Positions 47,689 to 57,593 of a stretch of DNA of 64,000 nucleotides are shown piece after piece. Position 1 is the stretch's first letter; each line of letters begins with the position of its first letter. The notes under the pieces are model-generated. The model had not been told where the DNA came from. It did no database searches and was given only the letters and a program-made list of their open reading frames with translations. Source of the DNA: Streptomyces flavochromogenes (GTDB lineage Bacteria > Actinomycetota > Actinomycetes > Streptomycetales > Streptomycetaceae); the NCBI RefSeq assembly GCF_000717595.1, contig NZ_JNZO01000030.1, forward strand, positions 27,557 through 91,556, in the 5' to 3' direction. The position numbers were made by a program, and so were the translations under genes.

Positions 47689-49488
47689 GTGACGAGCAGC
47701 AGGCTGGATTCCCCCGCACGCACCACCGGCGCACACCGGGCGCACCGAGCCGCCACGGATGAGGGATCGCGCACGCTCGGCCGGAGGCCCCCCGCCCGTT
47801 ACGAGGCCGCCCTCGACGGCCTCTTCACGTACTGCCTCTCCGTGCTCTGCGACCACGACACGGCCACCGCCGTCCTCGGCGACGTCCTCGCCGTCGCCGA
47901 GCGCCACCACGGCCGCTGCCCCTCGGACGAGGACGGCCGTACGGCCTGGCTGTACGCCCTCGCCCGCTGGGCGTGCCTGCGCAGCCTCGGTGAGCAGCGC
48001 CGCCGACGCCAGGGCGCCCACACGGGGCGCCCCGCCGTCACCGCCCCCGAGCCGCCCAGGGTCCCCGAGGAGACCGCCGAGCGGCGCCGCGCCGAACTCG
48101 CCCGGCTCGCCTGGCCCGAGGCCGCCGGCACCACACCCGAGCAGCGCGAGGCCCTGGAGCTGGCCGTACGGCACGGACTCAGCCACCGTCAGGTCGCCGC
48201 CGTGCTCTCCCTCGACCCGCTCGCCGCCCGCGAGCTCCTCGCCACCGCCGGCTGCGAGGTCGAGCGCACCCGGGCCGCGCTCGCCGTCGTGGAGACCGGC
48301 AGCTGCCCCACCGTGGCCCGGCTCACCGGCGACCACCAGGTGCTGCTCTCGGCCGCCCTGCGCGCGGAACTCGTCCGGCACGTCGACGACTGCCCCCGCT
48401 GCCGGAAGGCCGCCGAGCGGGTGGGTGCCGCCGGTCCGTGGCCCGGCGCCGGATCGCTGCCGCAGGCCCGCCTGCCCCTCGTCGAGGCGCCCCGGGCCGC
48501 CGCGTACATGGCGATGCTGCACGTCCCGCGCGCGCGTGCCGGCGCCCCGCGCTTCTCGCCGACCGGCTTCCCGATGGACCCGAAGGACCATGTGGCCCGC
48601 CGCGACCGGCTGCGGGCCCGCGCGGTGACCACCACCGTCGTCGCGGCCGTGGTGGCCGCGCCCGTCCTCGCGCTGTGGACCTCCTACCGGGGTACCCCGG
48701 TCGCCGACACGAGCGCCCGCGACGGATCCCGGATCAGCGCGCGCGAGGCGGACGAACCGGACGGCCCCGACGGACGCCCGTACGACCGCTACGAGAACGC
48801 GGGCAACGCCCGCACCACTCCCGAGCCCCGCTTCACCCGGGGCAGCCGCGCCCCCGACGTCTCCGTCGAGGTGCTCAGCCCCGGTGGTCCCACCGGCCCC
48901 GCAGGCCCCGGTGCACCGGGTGAGCCCGCCGCCGGCTGGATCACGGTCTCCGCGCGCGGCCACGGCGATCTGACGCTGCTCACGCTCACCGCCGCCGGCG
49001 GTTCCCCCGTCGACTGGTCGCTGTGGACCGACGCCCCCTGGCTGTACGTGAGCCGGGCCTCCGGCATCCTCCGCCCGGGCGAGACGGTCACGGTCACCGT
49101 CCGCGTCGACCACGGCCGTGAACCGCGGGGCGCGTGGAGTGCCCGGATCGGGGTGAACCCCTCCGGCGCGGTGGTCAGGATCGACGGACGCGGACAGACC
49201 GCGCCGCCGCCGGTGATCGACCCGGTGACACCCCCGCCGACGACGACCGAGCCCACCACGCCGCCGACGAGCCCGCCCACGACGGAGCCGACCACGCCGC
49301 CGCCGACGACGGAGGAACCGCCCCCGACGACCGAGCCGACCGACCCGCCGACGAGCCCGCCGACCACGGAGCCGACCACGCCGCCGCCGACGACGGAGGA
49401 ACCGCCCCCGACGACGACGGAACCGGGCCCGTCGGAGCCGACCACGCCGCCCCCGACGACGGAGGAACCACCCCCGTCGTCGTCCTGA
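47689..49488 (+). CDS. Sigma-like / zinc anti-sigma-like / BACON domain membrane fusion protein
   Basis: A 599-residue protein of unusual build. N-terminal cytoplasmic part: region-2-like helices (about 36-105, ARYEAALDGLFTYCLSVLCDHDTATAVLGDVLAVAERHH) and a region-4-like HTH (about 150-200, TPEQREALELAVRHGLSHRQVAAVLSLDPLAARELL). Next a ZAS motif, H231-x3-C235-x2-C238 (HVDDCPRC), one membrane helix (about 311-332), an acidic linker, an extracytoplasmic BACON domain (about 406-496, WITVSARGHGDLTLLTL...WLYVSRASGIL) and a Pro/Thr/Glu stalk of 28-residue repeats. GTG 47689. Known in streptomycetes as a BACON protein; the sigma/anti-sigma combination is my inference. Confidence 0.8.
   Translation: MTSSRLDSPARTTGAHRAHRAATDEGSRTLGRRPPARYEAALDGLFTYCLSVLCDHDTATAVLGDVLAVAERHHGRCPSDEDGRTAWLYALARWACLRSLGEQRRRRQGAHTGRPAVTAPEPPRVPEETAERRRAELARLAWPEAAGTTPEQREALELAVRHGLSHRQVAAVLSLDPLAARELLATAGCEVERTRAALAVVETGSCPTVARLTGDHQVLLSAALRAELVRHVDDCPRCRKAAERVGAAGPWPGAGSLPQARLPLVEAPRAAAYMAMLHVPRARAGAPRFSPTGFPMDPKDHVARRDRLRARAVTTTVVAAVVAAPVLALWTSYRGTPVADTSARDGSRISAREADEPDGPDGRPYDRYENAGNARTTPEPRFTRGSRAPDVSVEVLSPGGPTGPAGPGAPGEPAAGWITVSARGHGDLTLLTLTAAGGSPVDWSLWTDAPWLYVSRASGILRPGETVTVTVRVDHGREPRGAWSARIGVNPSGAVVRIDGRGQTAPPPVIDPVTPPPTTTEPTTPPTSPPTTEPTTPPPTTEEPPPTTEPTDPPTSPPTTEPTTPPPTTEEPPPTTTEPGPSEPTTPPPTTEEPPPSSS
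49242..49486. repeat. 84-bp coding tandem repeat (Pro/Thr-rich stalk)
   Basis: An 84-bp period is visible between the blocks starting at 49266 and 49350, encoding PTSPPTTEPTTPPPTTEEPP-type sequence, and a shortened third copy follows. Lies inside the BACON-protein gene. Confidence 0.85.
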
Positions 49489-49549
49489 TCACCGGCCGGG
49501 CCGTCGGCCACGGAGGCGAGCCGAACGTCAGGGCCGGCCCGGCCCGGCG

Positions 49550-50377
49550 CTAGCGCTTCGGGTCGGCCGGGTGCGGCGCCACCAGCGGCAGCTGCGAGGA
49601 GAGCCGCGCCTCGCACAGCCCGACCAGGACCTCGTACGCCTCCTCGCCCATCATCTCGGTGAGCTCGGGCCGGTACGTGACGTAGACCGGCTCCCCGGCG
49701 CCGTGCGCCGACGTCGCCGACGTGCACCACCAGTGCAGGTCGTGACCGCCCGGGCCCCAGCCCCGCCGGTCGTACTCACCGATCGACACCTGGAGGACCT
49801 TCGTGTCGTCGGGCCGCTCGATCCAGTCGTACGTGCGCCGCACCGGCAGCTGCCAGCAGACGTCGGGCTTGGTCTCCAGCGGCTCCCTGCCCTCCTTCAG
49901 GGCCAGGATGTGCAGCGAGCAGCCCGCACCGCCCGCGAACCCCGGACGGTTCTGGAAGATGCAGGAGCCCTCCCAGCGGCGGGTCTGCCGGTCGCCGTCC
50001 TCGTCGAGCTGGGTCCAGCCCGAGTCCGTACCGACGTCGTGGAACTGCCACAGCTCGGGCGTGAGGCGTGCCACGTGCGTGGCCACCCGCTTCTCGTCGT
50101 CCTCGTCGGAGAAGTGCGCGCCCAGCGTGCAGCAGCCGTCGTCGGCCCGGCCCGCCTGGATCCCCTGGCAGCCGCTGCCGAAGACGCAGGACCAGCGCGA
50201 GGTCAGCCAGGTCAGGTCGCAGCGGAAGATCTGCTCCTCGTCGGCCGGGTCGGGAAACTCGACCCACGCCCGCGCGAAGTCGAGGCCCTTCTCGTCCGGC
50301 TCCACGCTCTTGCCCTGCTTCCTGGCGCTTTTGACCGCACTGTCTTTGCCCGGTTTCGCCTTTTTCGTCTTTGGCAC
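49550..50377 (-). CDS. Conserved cysteine-rich protein of unknown function
   Basis: A 275-residue soluble protein with a basic N-terminus and a cysteine cluster: Cys53, 64, 70, 82 and 83 ([26 protein letters not shown]), plus later cysteines in GSCIF, AGCSLH, DVCWQLP and HWWCTS. The pattern recalls YkgJ/DUF3109-type metal or Fe-S binding proteins, but I cannot assign it with confidence. ATG 50377 faces the divergent Ppx/GppA gene only 41 bp away. Function unknown. Confidence 0.7.
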   Translation of the reverse strand: MPKTKKAKPGKDSAVKSARKQGKSVEPDEKGLDFARAWVEFPDPADEEQIFRCDLTWLTSRWSCVFGSGCQGIQAGRADDGCCTLGAHFSDEDDEKRVATHVARLTPELWQFHDVGTDSGWTQLDEDGDRQTRRWEGSCIFQNRPGFAGGAGCSLHILALKEGREPLETKPDVCWQLPVRRTYDWIERPDDTKVLQVSIGEYDRRGWGPGGHDLHWWCTSATSAHGAGEPVYVTYRPELTEMMGEEAYEVLVGLCEARLSSQLPLVAPHPADPKR

Positions 50378-50418
50378 AAGTCCAAGCGTATGCGGGTCGG
50401 CGCAGTAGCGTTCCGCCC

Positions 50419-51351
50419 ATGAGACTCGGAGTCCTCGACGTCGGTTCGAACACGGTGCACTTCCTGGTGGTGGACGCCCACCCCGGCGCCCGGCCGCTGC
50501 CCGCCCATTCCCACAAGGCGGAGCTCCGGCTCGCCGAACTTCTCGACGAACGGGGCGCGATCGCGCCCTTCGGCGTCGAGCGGCTCATCGCGACCGTCCG
50601 GGACGCACTGCTCGCCGCCGAGGACAAGGGCTGCGAGGAGGTGCTCCCGTTCGCGACCTCCGCGGTCCGCGAGGCGACCAACGCGGACGCCGTCCTCGCG
50701 CGCGTGAAGGACGAGACGGGCGTCGACCTCCAGGTCCTCACCGGCGGGGAGGAGGCCCGGCTCACGTTCCTCGCAGCCCGCCGCTGGTTCGGCTGGTCCG
50801 CGGGCAAACTGCTCCTCCTCGACATCGGGGGAGGCTCCCTCGAAGTCGCGTACGGCATCGACGAGGACCCCGACACGGCGGTCTCCCTGCCGCTCGGCGC
50901 GGGCCGGCTGACCGCCGGCTGGCTGCCGGGCGACCCGGCCGACTCCGCCGACGTGAAGGCGCTCCGCCGCCATGTGCGCGCGCAGATCGCCCGTACGGTC
51001 GGCGAGTTCAGCCGCTCCGGCCGGCCCGACCACGTCGTGGCCACCTCCAAGACCTTCAAGCAGCTGGCGAGGATCGCCGGCGCCCCCGGCTCGGGGGAGG
51101 GGCTCTACGTCGAGCGGATCCTGACCCGCACGTCCCTGGAGGAGTGGGTCCCGCGCCTCGCCGGCATGACCGTTCCCGAGCGCGCGGCGCTGCCGGGCGT
51201 CTCGGAGGGCCGCGCCGGACAGCTCCTCGCGGGCGCGATGGTGGCGGAGGGCGCGATGGACCTCCTCGGCGTGGAGGAGCTGGAGATCTGCCCCTGGGCG
51301 CTGCGCGAGGGCGTGATCCTGCGTCGCCTGGACCACCTGCCGGAGGCGTAG
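50419..51351 (+). CDS. Exopolyphosphatase / pppGpp phosphohydrolase family protein (Ppx/GppA)
   Basis: A 310-residue Ppx/GppA protein of the actin-like ATPase fold: [18 protein letters not shown] (phosphate 1), [47 protein letters not shown] (phosphate 2). It lacks the extra C-terminal domains of E. coli Ppx, as usual for the short actinobacterial form. It may hydrolyse polyphosphate or pppGpp; which is not decided by sequence. ATG 50419. The TIM-barrel gene follows after 75 bp. Confidence 0.9.
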   Translation: MRLGVLDVGSNTVHFLVVDAHPGARPLPAHSHKAELRLAELLDERGAIAPFGVERLIATVRDALLAAEDKGCEEVLPFATSAVREATNADAVLARVKDETGVDLQVLTGGEEARLTFLAARRWFGWSAGKLLLLDIGGGSLEVAYGIDEDPDTAVSLPLGAGRLTAGWLPGDPADSADVKALRRHVRAQIARTVGEFSRSGRPDHVVATSKTFKQLARIAGAPGSGEGLYVERILTRTSLEEWVPRLAGMTVPERAALPGVSEGRAGQLLAGAMVAEGAMDLLGVEELEICPWALREGVILRRLDHLPEA

Positions 51352-51426
51352 GACGAACGGTCACGCCCGGCCGGGCGTGACCGGAACCACCCCCCGGCCC
51401 CCCGACGGGCCCCGTACCCTGTCCCC

Positions 51427-52263
51427 GTGGCAGAACCAGTGGTGCGCATCCCGGATGCGAAGGTCGCCCTGTCGACGGCCTCGGTCTATCCGGAGTCGAC
51501 GGCGACGGCCTTCGAGATCGCCGCGCGCCTCGGCTACGACGGTGTCGAGGTCATGGTGTGGACCGATCCGGTCAGCCAGGACGTCGAGGCACTGCGCCGG
51601 CTCTCCGACTACCACCAGGTCCCGATCCTGGCCGTGCACGCCCCCTGCCTCCTCATCACCCAGCGCGTCTGGTCCACCGACCCGTGGGTCAAGCTCCAGC
51701 GCGCGCAGGCCGCGGCCGAGCGCCTCGGCGCGTCGACGGTCGTCGTGCACCCGCCGTTCCGCTGGCAGCGCCAGTACGCCAAGGACTTCGTCACCGGCAT
51801 CTGGCGGATGGCGGACGAGACCGACGTGCGGTTCGCCGTCGAGAACATGTACCCGTGGCGGTACAAGGACCGCGAGATGCTCGCGTACGCCCCCGAGTGG
51901 GACGTCACCAAGGACGATTACCGGCACTTCACCGTCGACCTCTCGCACACCGCGACCGCCCGCACCGACGCCCTCGCGATGATCGACCGCATGGGCGACC
52001 GGCTCGGCCACGTCCACCTCGCCGACGGCAAGGGCTCCGCCAAGGACGAGCACCTGGTCCCGGGGCGCGGCACGCAGCCCTGCGCCGAGCTCCTGGAGCG
52101 CCTCGCGCGCACCGGGTTCGACGGCCACGTCGTCATCGAGGTCAACACCCGCCGCGCGATGTCAGCCGCCGAACGCGAGGCCGACCTCGCCGAGGCCCTG
52201 GCCTTCACCCGGCTCCACCTCGCTTCCGCGGCCACCCGCTCGCCCCGAGTCCCGCGCTCGTGA
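51427..52263 (+). CDS. Sugar phosphate isomerase/epimerase (AP endonuclease 2-like TIM barrel)
   Basis: A 278-residue TIM-barrel protein: [83 protein letters not shown] and VVIEVNTRR. The His, Glu and Asp residues at strand ends are those that bind metal in the family (endonuclease IV, xylose isomerase-like). The substrate is unknown. Stop overlaps the GTG of the TetR gene (GTGA), so they are coupled. Confidence 0.88.
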   Translation: MAEPVVRIPDAKVALSTASVYPESTATAFEIAARLGYDGVEVMVWTDPVSQDVEALRRLSDYHQVPILAVHAPCLLITQRVWSTDPWVKLQRAQAAAERLGASTVVVHPPFRWQRQYAKDFVTGIWRMADETDVRFAVENMYPWRYKDREMLAYAPEWDVTKDDYRHFTVDLSHTATARTDALAMIDRMGDRLGHVHLADGKGSAKDEHLVPGRGTQPCAELLERLARTGFDGHVVIEVNTRRAMSAAEREADLAEALAFTRLHLASAATRSPRVPRS

Positions 52264-52871
52264 CCGAACCCGCCCCCCGCAGGCGCGGCCGCCCGTCCCG
52301 CACCGAGGAGGAGAGCGGACCGGGCGCGCGGGAACGGATCCTGGAGGCGGCCCGCGCCCAGTTCGCGGAGCGCGGCTACGACAAGACCTCGGTACGCGGC
52401 ATCGCCAAGGCGGCCGGCGTCGACGCGGCCCTCGTCCACCACTACTTCGGGACGAAGGACGAGGTCTTCGCGGCGGCGATCGAGGTCTCCTTCGAGCCCG
52501 CGGCGGTCGTTCCGGCGATCGTCGGCGGCCCGCGCGAGACCATCGGGGAACGGCTCGCCCGGTTCTTCATCGGCGTCTGGGAGAACCCGGTCAGCCGGGC
52601 CCCGCTCCTCGCGATCGTCCGCTCCGCGCTCACCCACGAGGCGGCGGCCAAGGTGCTCAGGACCTTCGTGCTGCGGCGGCTCCTGGAGCGGATCGCGGAC
52701 GAGCTCGACGTACCGGACCCCAGGTTCCGCGCGGAGCTGGCCGCCTCCCACATGATCGGGATCGCGATCCTGCGGTATGTGATCCAGGTCGAGCCGATGG
52801 CCTCGGTGGACCCGGAGGAGATCGTGGCCATGGTGGCCCCGACCCTCCAGCGCTATCTGACCGAGGCCTGA
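52260..52871 (+). CDS. TetR-family transcriptional regulator
   Basis: A 203-residue TetR protein with a basic, disordered N-terminus ([12 protein letters not shown]), HTH at about 23-70 ([48 protein letters not shown]) and a C-terminal ligand domain (TetR_C-like, [22 protein letters not shown]). GTG 52260 overlaps the upstream stop. Its co-expression with the isomerase suggests related regulation; no operator was recognised nearby. Confidence 0.9.
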   Translation: MTEPAPRRRGRPSRTEEESGPGARERILEAARAQFAERGYDKTSVRGIAKAAGVDAALVHHYFGTKDEVFAAAIEVSFEPAAVVPAIVGGPRETIGERLARFFIGVWENPVSRAPLLAIVRSALTHEAAAKVLRTFVLRRLLERIADELDVPDPRFRAELAASHMIGIAILRYVIQVEPMASVDPEEIVAMVAPTLQRYLTEA

Positions 52872-52994
52872 GCCACCGGGCGGCCGCTGACCGAAAGCTG
52901 AACAGCCCGTCCGCCATGCGGACGCGCTGTCCAGATCTTGGTCCGTCGGCGTACGCTCGAAAGCAAGCACCCCCATCACGAGGAGCGAGCGACG

Positions 52995-54848
52995 ATGCCC
53001 GAGCTGAGGTCCCGCACAGTCACCCACGGCCGCAACATGGCGGGCGCACGCGCCCTTATGCGCGCCTCCGGTGTACCCGGCGCGGACATCGGCCGGAAGC
53101 CGATCATCGCGGTCGCCAACTCCTTCACGGAGTTCGTCCCGGGCCACACCCACCTGCAGCCCGTCGGCCGGATCGTCTCCGAGGCCATCACGGCCGCGGG
53201 GGCCATCCCGCGCGAGTTCAACACGATCGCCGTCGACGACGGCATCGCCATGGGCCACGGCGGCATGCTCTACTCGCTGCCCTCCCGCGACCTGATCGCG
53301 GACAGCGTGGAGTACATGGTCGAGGCGCACTGCGCCGACGCCCTGATCTGCATCTCCAACTGCGACAAGATCACCCCCGGCATGCTGATGGCCGCCCTGC
53401 GCCTCAACATCCCGACGGTCTTCGTCTCCGGCGGCCCGATGGAGTCCGGCCGGGCAACCCTCGTCGACGGCACGGTCCGCACGCTCGACCTGGTCGACGC
53501 GATCTCCGACGCCGTGAACCCGAAGATCTCGGACGAGGACATCGCCCGCATCGAGGAGAACGCCTGCCCGACCTGCGGCTCCTGTTCCGGCATGTTCACC
53601 GCCAACTCGATGAACTGCCTGACCGAGGCCATCGGCCTCTCCCTCCCGGGCAACGGCTCGATGCTCGCCACCCACACCGGCCGCAAGGCGCTGTACGAGA
53701 ACGCCGCCCGCACGGTCGTCGAGATCACCCGGCGCTACTACGACGAGGACGACGCCTCCGTCCTGCCGCGCTCGATCGCGACCCGCGCGGCCTTCGAGAA
53801 CGCCATGGCCCTCGACATCGCCATGGGCGGCTCGACGAACACGATCCTCCACCTGCTCGCCGCCGCCCAGGAGGCCGAGCTCGACTACGGCCTGCCGGAC
53901 ATGGACGAGGTCTCGCGCCGGGTGCCCTGCCTGGCCAAGGTCGCCCCCAACGTCGCCAAGGACCGCACGTACTACATGGAGGACGTGCACCGGGCGGGCG
54001 GCATCCCGGCCATCCTCGGCGAGCTCTACCGCGCCGGCCTGCTCAACGAGGACGTCCACTCCGTCCACTCCCGCTCCATCAAGGAGTGGCTGGACGCCTG
54101 GGACGTGCGCGGCGGCTCCCCGACCGACGAGTCCGTCGAGATGTGGCACGCGGCCCCCGGCTGCGTCCGCTCGGCGACCGCCTTCTCGCAGTCCGAGCGC
54201 TGGGAGGCGCTCGACGTGGACGCGGCCGGCGGCTGCATCCGCGACGCGGCCCACGCGTACTCCAAGGACGGCGGTCTCGCCGTCCTGCACGGCAACCTCG
54301 CCGCCGACGGCTGCGTCGTGAAGACGGCCGGTGTCGACGAGTCGATCTGGACCTTCGAGGGCCCGGCCGTGGTCTGCGAATCGCAGGACGAGGCGGTCGA
54401 GAAGATCCTGAACAAGCAGGTCACGGACGGCGACGTGGTCGTCATCCGCTACGAGGGCCCGCGCGGCGGCCCCGGCATGCAGGAGATGCTCTACCCGACC
54501 TCCTTCCTCAAGGGCCGGGGCCTGGGCAAGACCTGCGCGCTGGTCACCGACGGACGCTTCTCGGGCGGCACGTCCGGCCTGTCGATCGGCCACGCGTCGC
54601 CGGAGGCGGCCTCGGGCGGCACGATCGCCCTCGTCGAGGACGGCGACCGGATCCGCATCGACATCCCGAACCGCTCCATCGAGCTCCTCGTCGACGAGGA
54701 CACCCTGGCCGCCCGCCGCGAGGCGCTGAACGGCGTGTACGAGCCGAAGAACCGGCAGCGCAAGGTGTCGGCAGCCCTGCGCGCGTACGCGGCGATGGCG
54801 ACGAGCGCCGACAAGGGCGCGGTCCGGGACGTGTCGAAGCTGGGCTGA
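52995..54848 (+). CDS. ilvD: Dihydroxy-acid dehydratase
   Basis: Fe-S dehydratase of valine, leucine and isoleucine synthesis. The 617 residues carry [14 protein letters not shown], the Cys-containing [54 protein letters not shown], and the C-terminal [19 protein letters not shown] signature. ATG 52995 has AGGAGCGAG upstream. It stands alone; a hairpin with a GCGA loop follows at 54869-54910. Confidence 0.95.
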   Translation: MPELRSRTVTHGRNMAGARALMRASGVPGADIGRKPIIAVANSFTEFVPGHTHLQPVGRIVSEAITAAGAIPREFNTIAVDDGIAMGHGGMLYSLPSRDLIADSVEYMVEAHCADALICISNCDKITPGMLMAALRLNIPTVFVSGGPMESGRATLVDGTVRTLDLVDAISDAVNPKISDEDIARIEENACPTCGSCSGMFTANSMNCLTEAIGLSLPGNGSMLATHTGRKALYENAARTVVEITRRYYDEDDASVLPRSIATRAAFENAMALDIAMGGSTNTILHLLAAAQEAELDYGLPDMDEVSRRVPCLAKVAPNVAKDRTYYMEDVHRAGGIPAILGELYRAGLLNEDVHSVHSRSIKEWLDAWDVRGGSPTDESVEMWHAAPGCVRSATAFSQSERWEALDVDAAGGCIRDAAHAYSKDGGLAVLHGNLAADGCVVKTAGVDESIWTFEGPAVVCESQDEAVEKILNKQVTDGDVVVIRYEGPRGGPGMQEMLYPTSFLKGRGLGKTCALVTDGRFSGGTSGLSIGHASPEAASGGTIALVEDGDRIRIDIPNRSIELLVDEDTLAARREALNGVYEPKNRQRKVSAALRAYAAMATSADKGAVRDVSKLG

Positions 54849-54868
54849 GTCCGGCGCGCAGGACCTGA

Positions 54869-54910
54869 GACGGCGGGGAGCGGGCGGCGACGCCCGCTCC
54901 CCGCCGTCTT
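54869..54910. terminator. Terminator after ilvD
   Basis: An 18-bp perfect stem, 54869-54886 with 54891-54908, closed by the GNRA-type loop GCGA, then TT. It lies between convergent ilvD and the kinase gene, and can act both ways. Confidence 0.9.
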
Positions 54911-54923
54911 CCTCAGGTGCGGT

Positions 54924-57110
54924 TCACCAGGAGGCGGGATCGCGTGCGTCCACGGCGAACACCGATCCGTCCGGGGCCGTGCCGAACACCCGGTCACCGG
55001 CGACCACCGGGGGCGGCACCAGCGGCGCGTACTCCAGCCGGCCGTTGAGCAGCCGCGGCCGGGTCTGGCCGATCAGCGCCCCGCGCACGGTGTCGACGGC
55101 GAGCAGCCGCCCGTCCTGGACGGAGAAGTAGAGCCGGTCGCCGGGGCCCGTGACCGGCGTGGACACGTTTCCCGCGCCCGTCTCCAGCTCCCACAGCACC
55201 CGCCCCTTGGGCGCCGCGGTGTCGAAGGCGGTGAGGTGCCCGTCGGCTTCGAGGATGTGGACGACCGCGCCGCGCACGGCGACGCCCCGGACGTCGAGCC
55301 GGTGGGGCAGGGGCAGCTCGCGCACGGAGCCGCGGCCGGGATCGAGCACGACCAGGCGGTCGAAGAGGGAGGCCTGGTAGCGGGAGGCGAGGAGCAGCGC
55401 GCCGTCGCCGGTACGGCCCAGCGGGTCGAGGTCGCCCGGCATGTTCCGCTGCCAGGCCTGCTCGCCCGTCCGGGGACGGATCTCGGCCACGCGCGTGTGC
55501 GTCCCGTCGGCCGAGGTCTCGGAGACGGTGAGGAGGCCGGACGGGGCGTCGTACGGTCCCGGGCGCGGGGCCTGGAAGCCGTCCAGCCCGTGCCGCCAGA
55601 GTTCCTTCCCGTCCTGGCTGCCGACGGCTCGTACCCCGCCCCGCCCGTCGGTCAGGACGACGGCGGAACCGGCCGGCACGTACAGCTCGGGGGGCTTCAC
55701 CGGTCCGGCGGCCCAGCCGGGGGCGCCGTCGGCGGCCGCGTACGCCCGCAGCGGGTCCGCCGGGGCGGCCGCGCCGACCAGGCCGTCCGCGAGGAGGAAG
55801 GGCGCGACCGGTGACTCCGCCTCGACGGGCCCCGTGAGCGACCAGACGACCTTCCCCGTGACGGGGTCGAGCCGGGCGAGGCCCACGCCGCGGGCCGCGC
55901 AGTACAGCGCGCCGCCGCCGTGGGTGCACGCGGGCGCGGCGGTGGGGCCGTGCATCTGGAGGGTGGTGTGCCAGCCGGTGAAGGCGGTGGCCACCTCGTC
56001 GGGGCGGGCGGGGGGCTCGGATCCGCCGCCGGCCGGGGGGCTCATGGCGGCGTACAGACCGGCTCCGGTGAGCGCGAGCGCGGCGGCGACGGCGAGCGTG
56101 AGGCGCGGCCTGAGACGCACCCGGCCGAGGCGCGGGCCGCGGCGGGGCGGCGCCGGCGCGGGGGCTCGTACGGGAGTGTCCGCGTCCCACGCGGGCGTGG
56201 GGCCGGGCTCGCCGTGGGCCCGCTCCTCGCCGTGCGGCAGCGCGGGCCGGCGCCGCTGCGCCGGTATGAAGGCCTCCGCCGCGTACGAGGGCGGCAGCAG
56301 CGCCGACATGATCTGGGCGGGAGTCGGGCGCTCGCCGGGCTCCTTGGCGAGGCAGCGCGCGACGAGCGGCGCCAGCTCCGCCGGCACCCCCGTCAGATCG
56401 GGCTCGTCGTGGACGACCTGGTACGCCACGATGTACGGGCTGTCGGAGTCGAACGGGCCGTGCCCGGTGGCCGCGTGGACGAGGACCGAGCCGAGCGCGA
56501 AGACGTCCGCGGCGGGCCCGACCTCGCGCGGCCGCTGGAACTGCTCGGGCGCCATGAACGGCGGCGAGCCGATGAGCTTGCCCGTCTCGGTGTGCAGATC
56601 GCTGTCGACGGGCCGCGAGATGCCGAAGTCGATGACCTTGGGGCCGGTGTCGGTGAGCAGGACGTTGCTGGGCTTGAGGTCGCGGTGGACGACACCGGCG
56701 CGGTGGATGTCGCGCAGGGCCTCGGCGAGGCCGGCGGTGAGCCGGCGCAGTTCGGCCGGGGCCAGCGGGCCGTTCCGCTTCACCTGGTCGGCGAGGGTGG
56801 GCCCGGGGACGTAGAGGGTGGCCATCCAGGGGCGTACGGCATCGGGGTCGGCGTCGACGACCGGCGCCGTGAAGGCCCCGCTGACCCGGCGGGCGGCCGC
56901 GACCTCCTGGCGGAAACGCGCCCTGAACTCGGGGTCCTCCGCATACCGTGCGTGTACGACCTTGACCGCGAGCCGCAGCCCCGAGGCGGAGGCCGCGAGG
57001 TGCACGACCCCCATGCCGCCGGCACCCAGACATGCCTGGAGGCGGTAGTCGCCCGCGTACTCGGGCTGCTCCGCATTCCGGTCGGCACCGGTATTGCGCA
57101 ACGGCGGCAT
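54924..57110 (-). CDS. Membrane Ser/Thr protein kinase with PQQ beta-propeller ectodomain
   Basis: A 728-residue Hanks-type kinase. The kinase domain (about 20-275) has GAGGMGVV (29-36), Lys50, HRDLKPSN (142-149, Asp144), DFG (161-163) and the GSPPFMAPEQ activation segment. A Pro-rich juxtamembrane linker, one helix (about 337-354), and a C-terminal extracytoplasmic PQQ/beta-propeller domain with WxxG-type repeats (GLARLDPVTGKVVWSL, AVGSQDGKELWRHG, EIRPRTGEQAWQRN, LLAVDTVRGAL). Likely senses an envelope ligand. Start ATG 57110. Divergent from a small SH3b protein. Confidence 0.92.
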   Translation of the reverse strand: MPPLRNTGADRNAEQPEYAGDYRLQACLGAGGMGVVHLAASASGLRLAVKVVHARYAEDPEFRARFRQEVAAARRVSGAFTAPVVDADPDAVRPWMATLYVPGPTLADQVKRNGPLAPAELRRLTAGLAEALRDIHRAGVVHRDLKPSNVLLTDTGPKVIDFGISRPVDSDLHTETGKLIGSPPFMAPEQFQRPREVGPAADVFALGSVLVHAATGHGPFDSDSPYIVAYQVVHDEPDLTGVPAELAPLVARCLAKEPGERPTPAQIMSALLPPSYAAEAFIPAQRRRPALPHGEERAHGEPGPTPAWDADTPVRAPAPAPPRRGPRLGRVRLRPRLTLAVAAALALTGAGLYAAMSPPAGGGSEPPARPDEVATAFTGWHTTLQMHGPTAAPACTHGGGALYCAARGVGLARLDPVTGKVVWSLTGPVEAESPVAPFLLADGLVGAAAPADPLRAYAAADGAPGWAAGPVKPPELYVPAGSAVVLTDGRGGVRAVGSQDGKELWRHGLDGFQAPRPGPYDAPSGLLTVSETSADGTHTRVAEIRPRTGEQAWQRNMPGDLDPLGRTGDGALLLASRYQASLFDRLVVLDPGRGSVRELPLPHRLDVRGVAVRGAVVHILEADGHLTAFDTAAPKGRVLWELETGAGNVSTPVTGPGDRLYFSVQDGRLLAVDTVRGALIGQTRPRLLNGRLEYAPLVPPPVVAGDRVFGTAPDGSVFAVDARDPASW

Positions 57111-57267
57111 CGCCCACCCCCGTGTGATTCCCCGTCACTCGCGCGCACCCGCGCGAACCCGACGGAGCCTAGTCCATGGGCCCCCCGAAGTCGGCGGGGC
57201 TTGCTAGCCTGCGCGTCGCGGAGAGTGAAACTCGGCGGAGCGCTTTTGCGCCAAGGGGGAGGACACC

Positions 57268-57558
57268 ATGAGCACGGACGAGAACAAGACCACCACGATG
57301 GCTACCACGGCCACCCACTACACGGTCGCACCCGGCTACCGGGTCAACGTGCGCTCGGGCCCGAGCACCCAGTACCCGATCGTCCGGGCGCTGCCGCTCG
57401 GCGCCACGGTGGCGATCTCCTGCCAGAAGTACGGCGAGTGGATCAGCGGCCCGTACGGCACCACGAAGATCTGGGACAACATCGCGCCGGGCGAGTACAT
57501 CTCCGACGCGTACGTCCGCACGGGCAGCGACGGGTTCGTCGCACCGCGCTGCGCCTGA
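57268..57558 (+). CDS. Small SH3b-domain protein
   Basis: A 96-residue protein that is almost entirely one bacterial SH3 domain (about 16-90): YTVAPGYRVNVRSGPSTQYPIVRALPLGATVAISCQKYGEWISGPYGTTKIWDNI. SH3b domains usually bind peptidoglycan cross-bridges or ligands, yet no signal peptide is visible, so it is cytoplasmic or exported unconventionally. AAGGGGGAGGA precedes ATG 57268. It is divergent from the PQQ-kinase gene by 157 bp. Confidence 0.85.
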   Translation: MSTDENKTTTMATTATHYTVAPGYRVNVRSGPSTQYPIVRALPLGATVAISCQKYGEWISGPYGTTKIWDNIAPGEYISDAYVRTGSDGFVAPRCA

Positions 57559-57593
57559 GGGCCTCCTTCGTCGCCCCGGGGATAATCGACATC

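Noticed and set aside
49242..49486. Intergenic or mobile repeat
   Set aside because: The repeats are in-frame and encode the Pro/Thr stalk of the BACON-domain protein.
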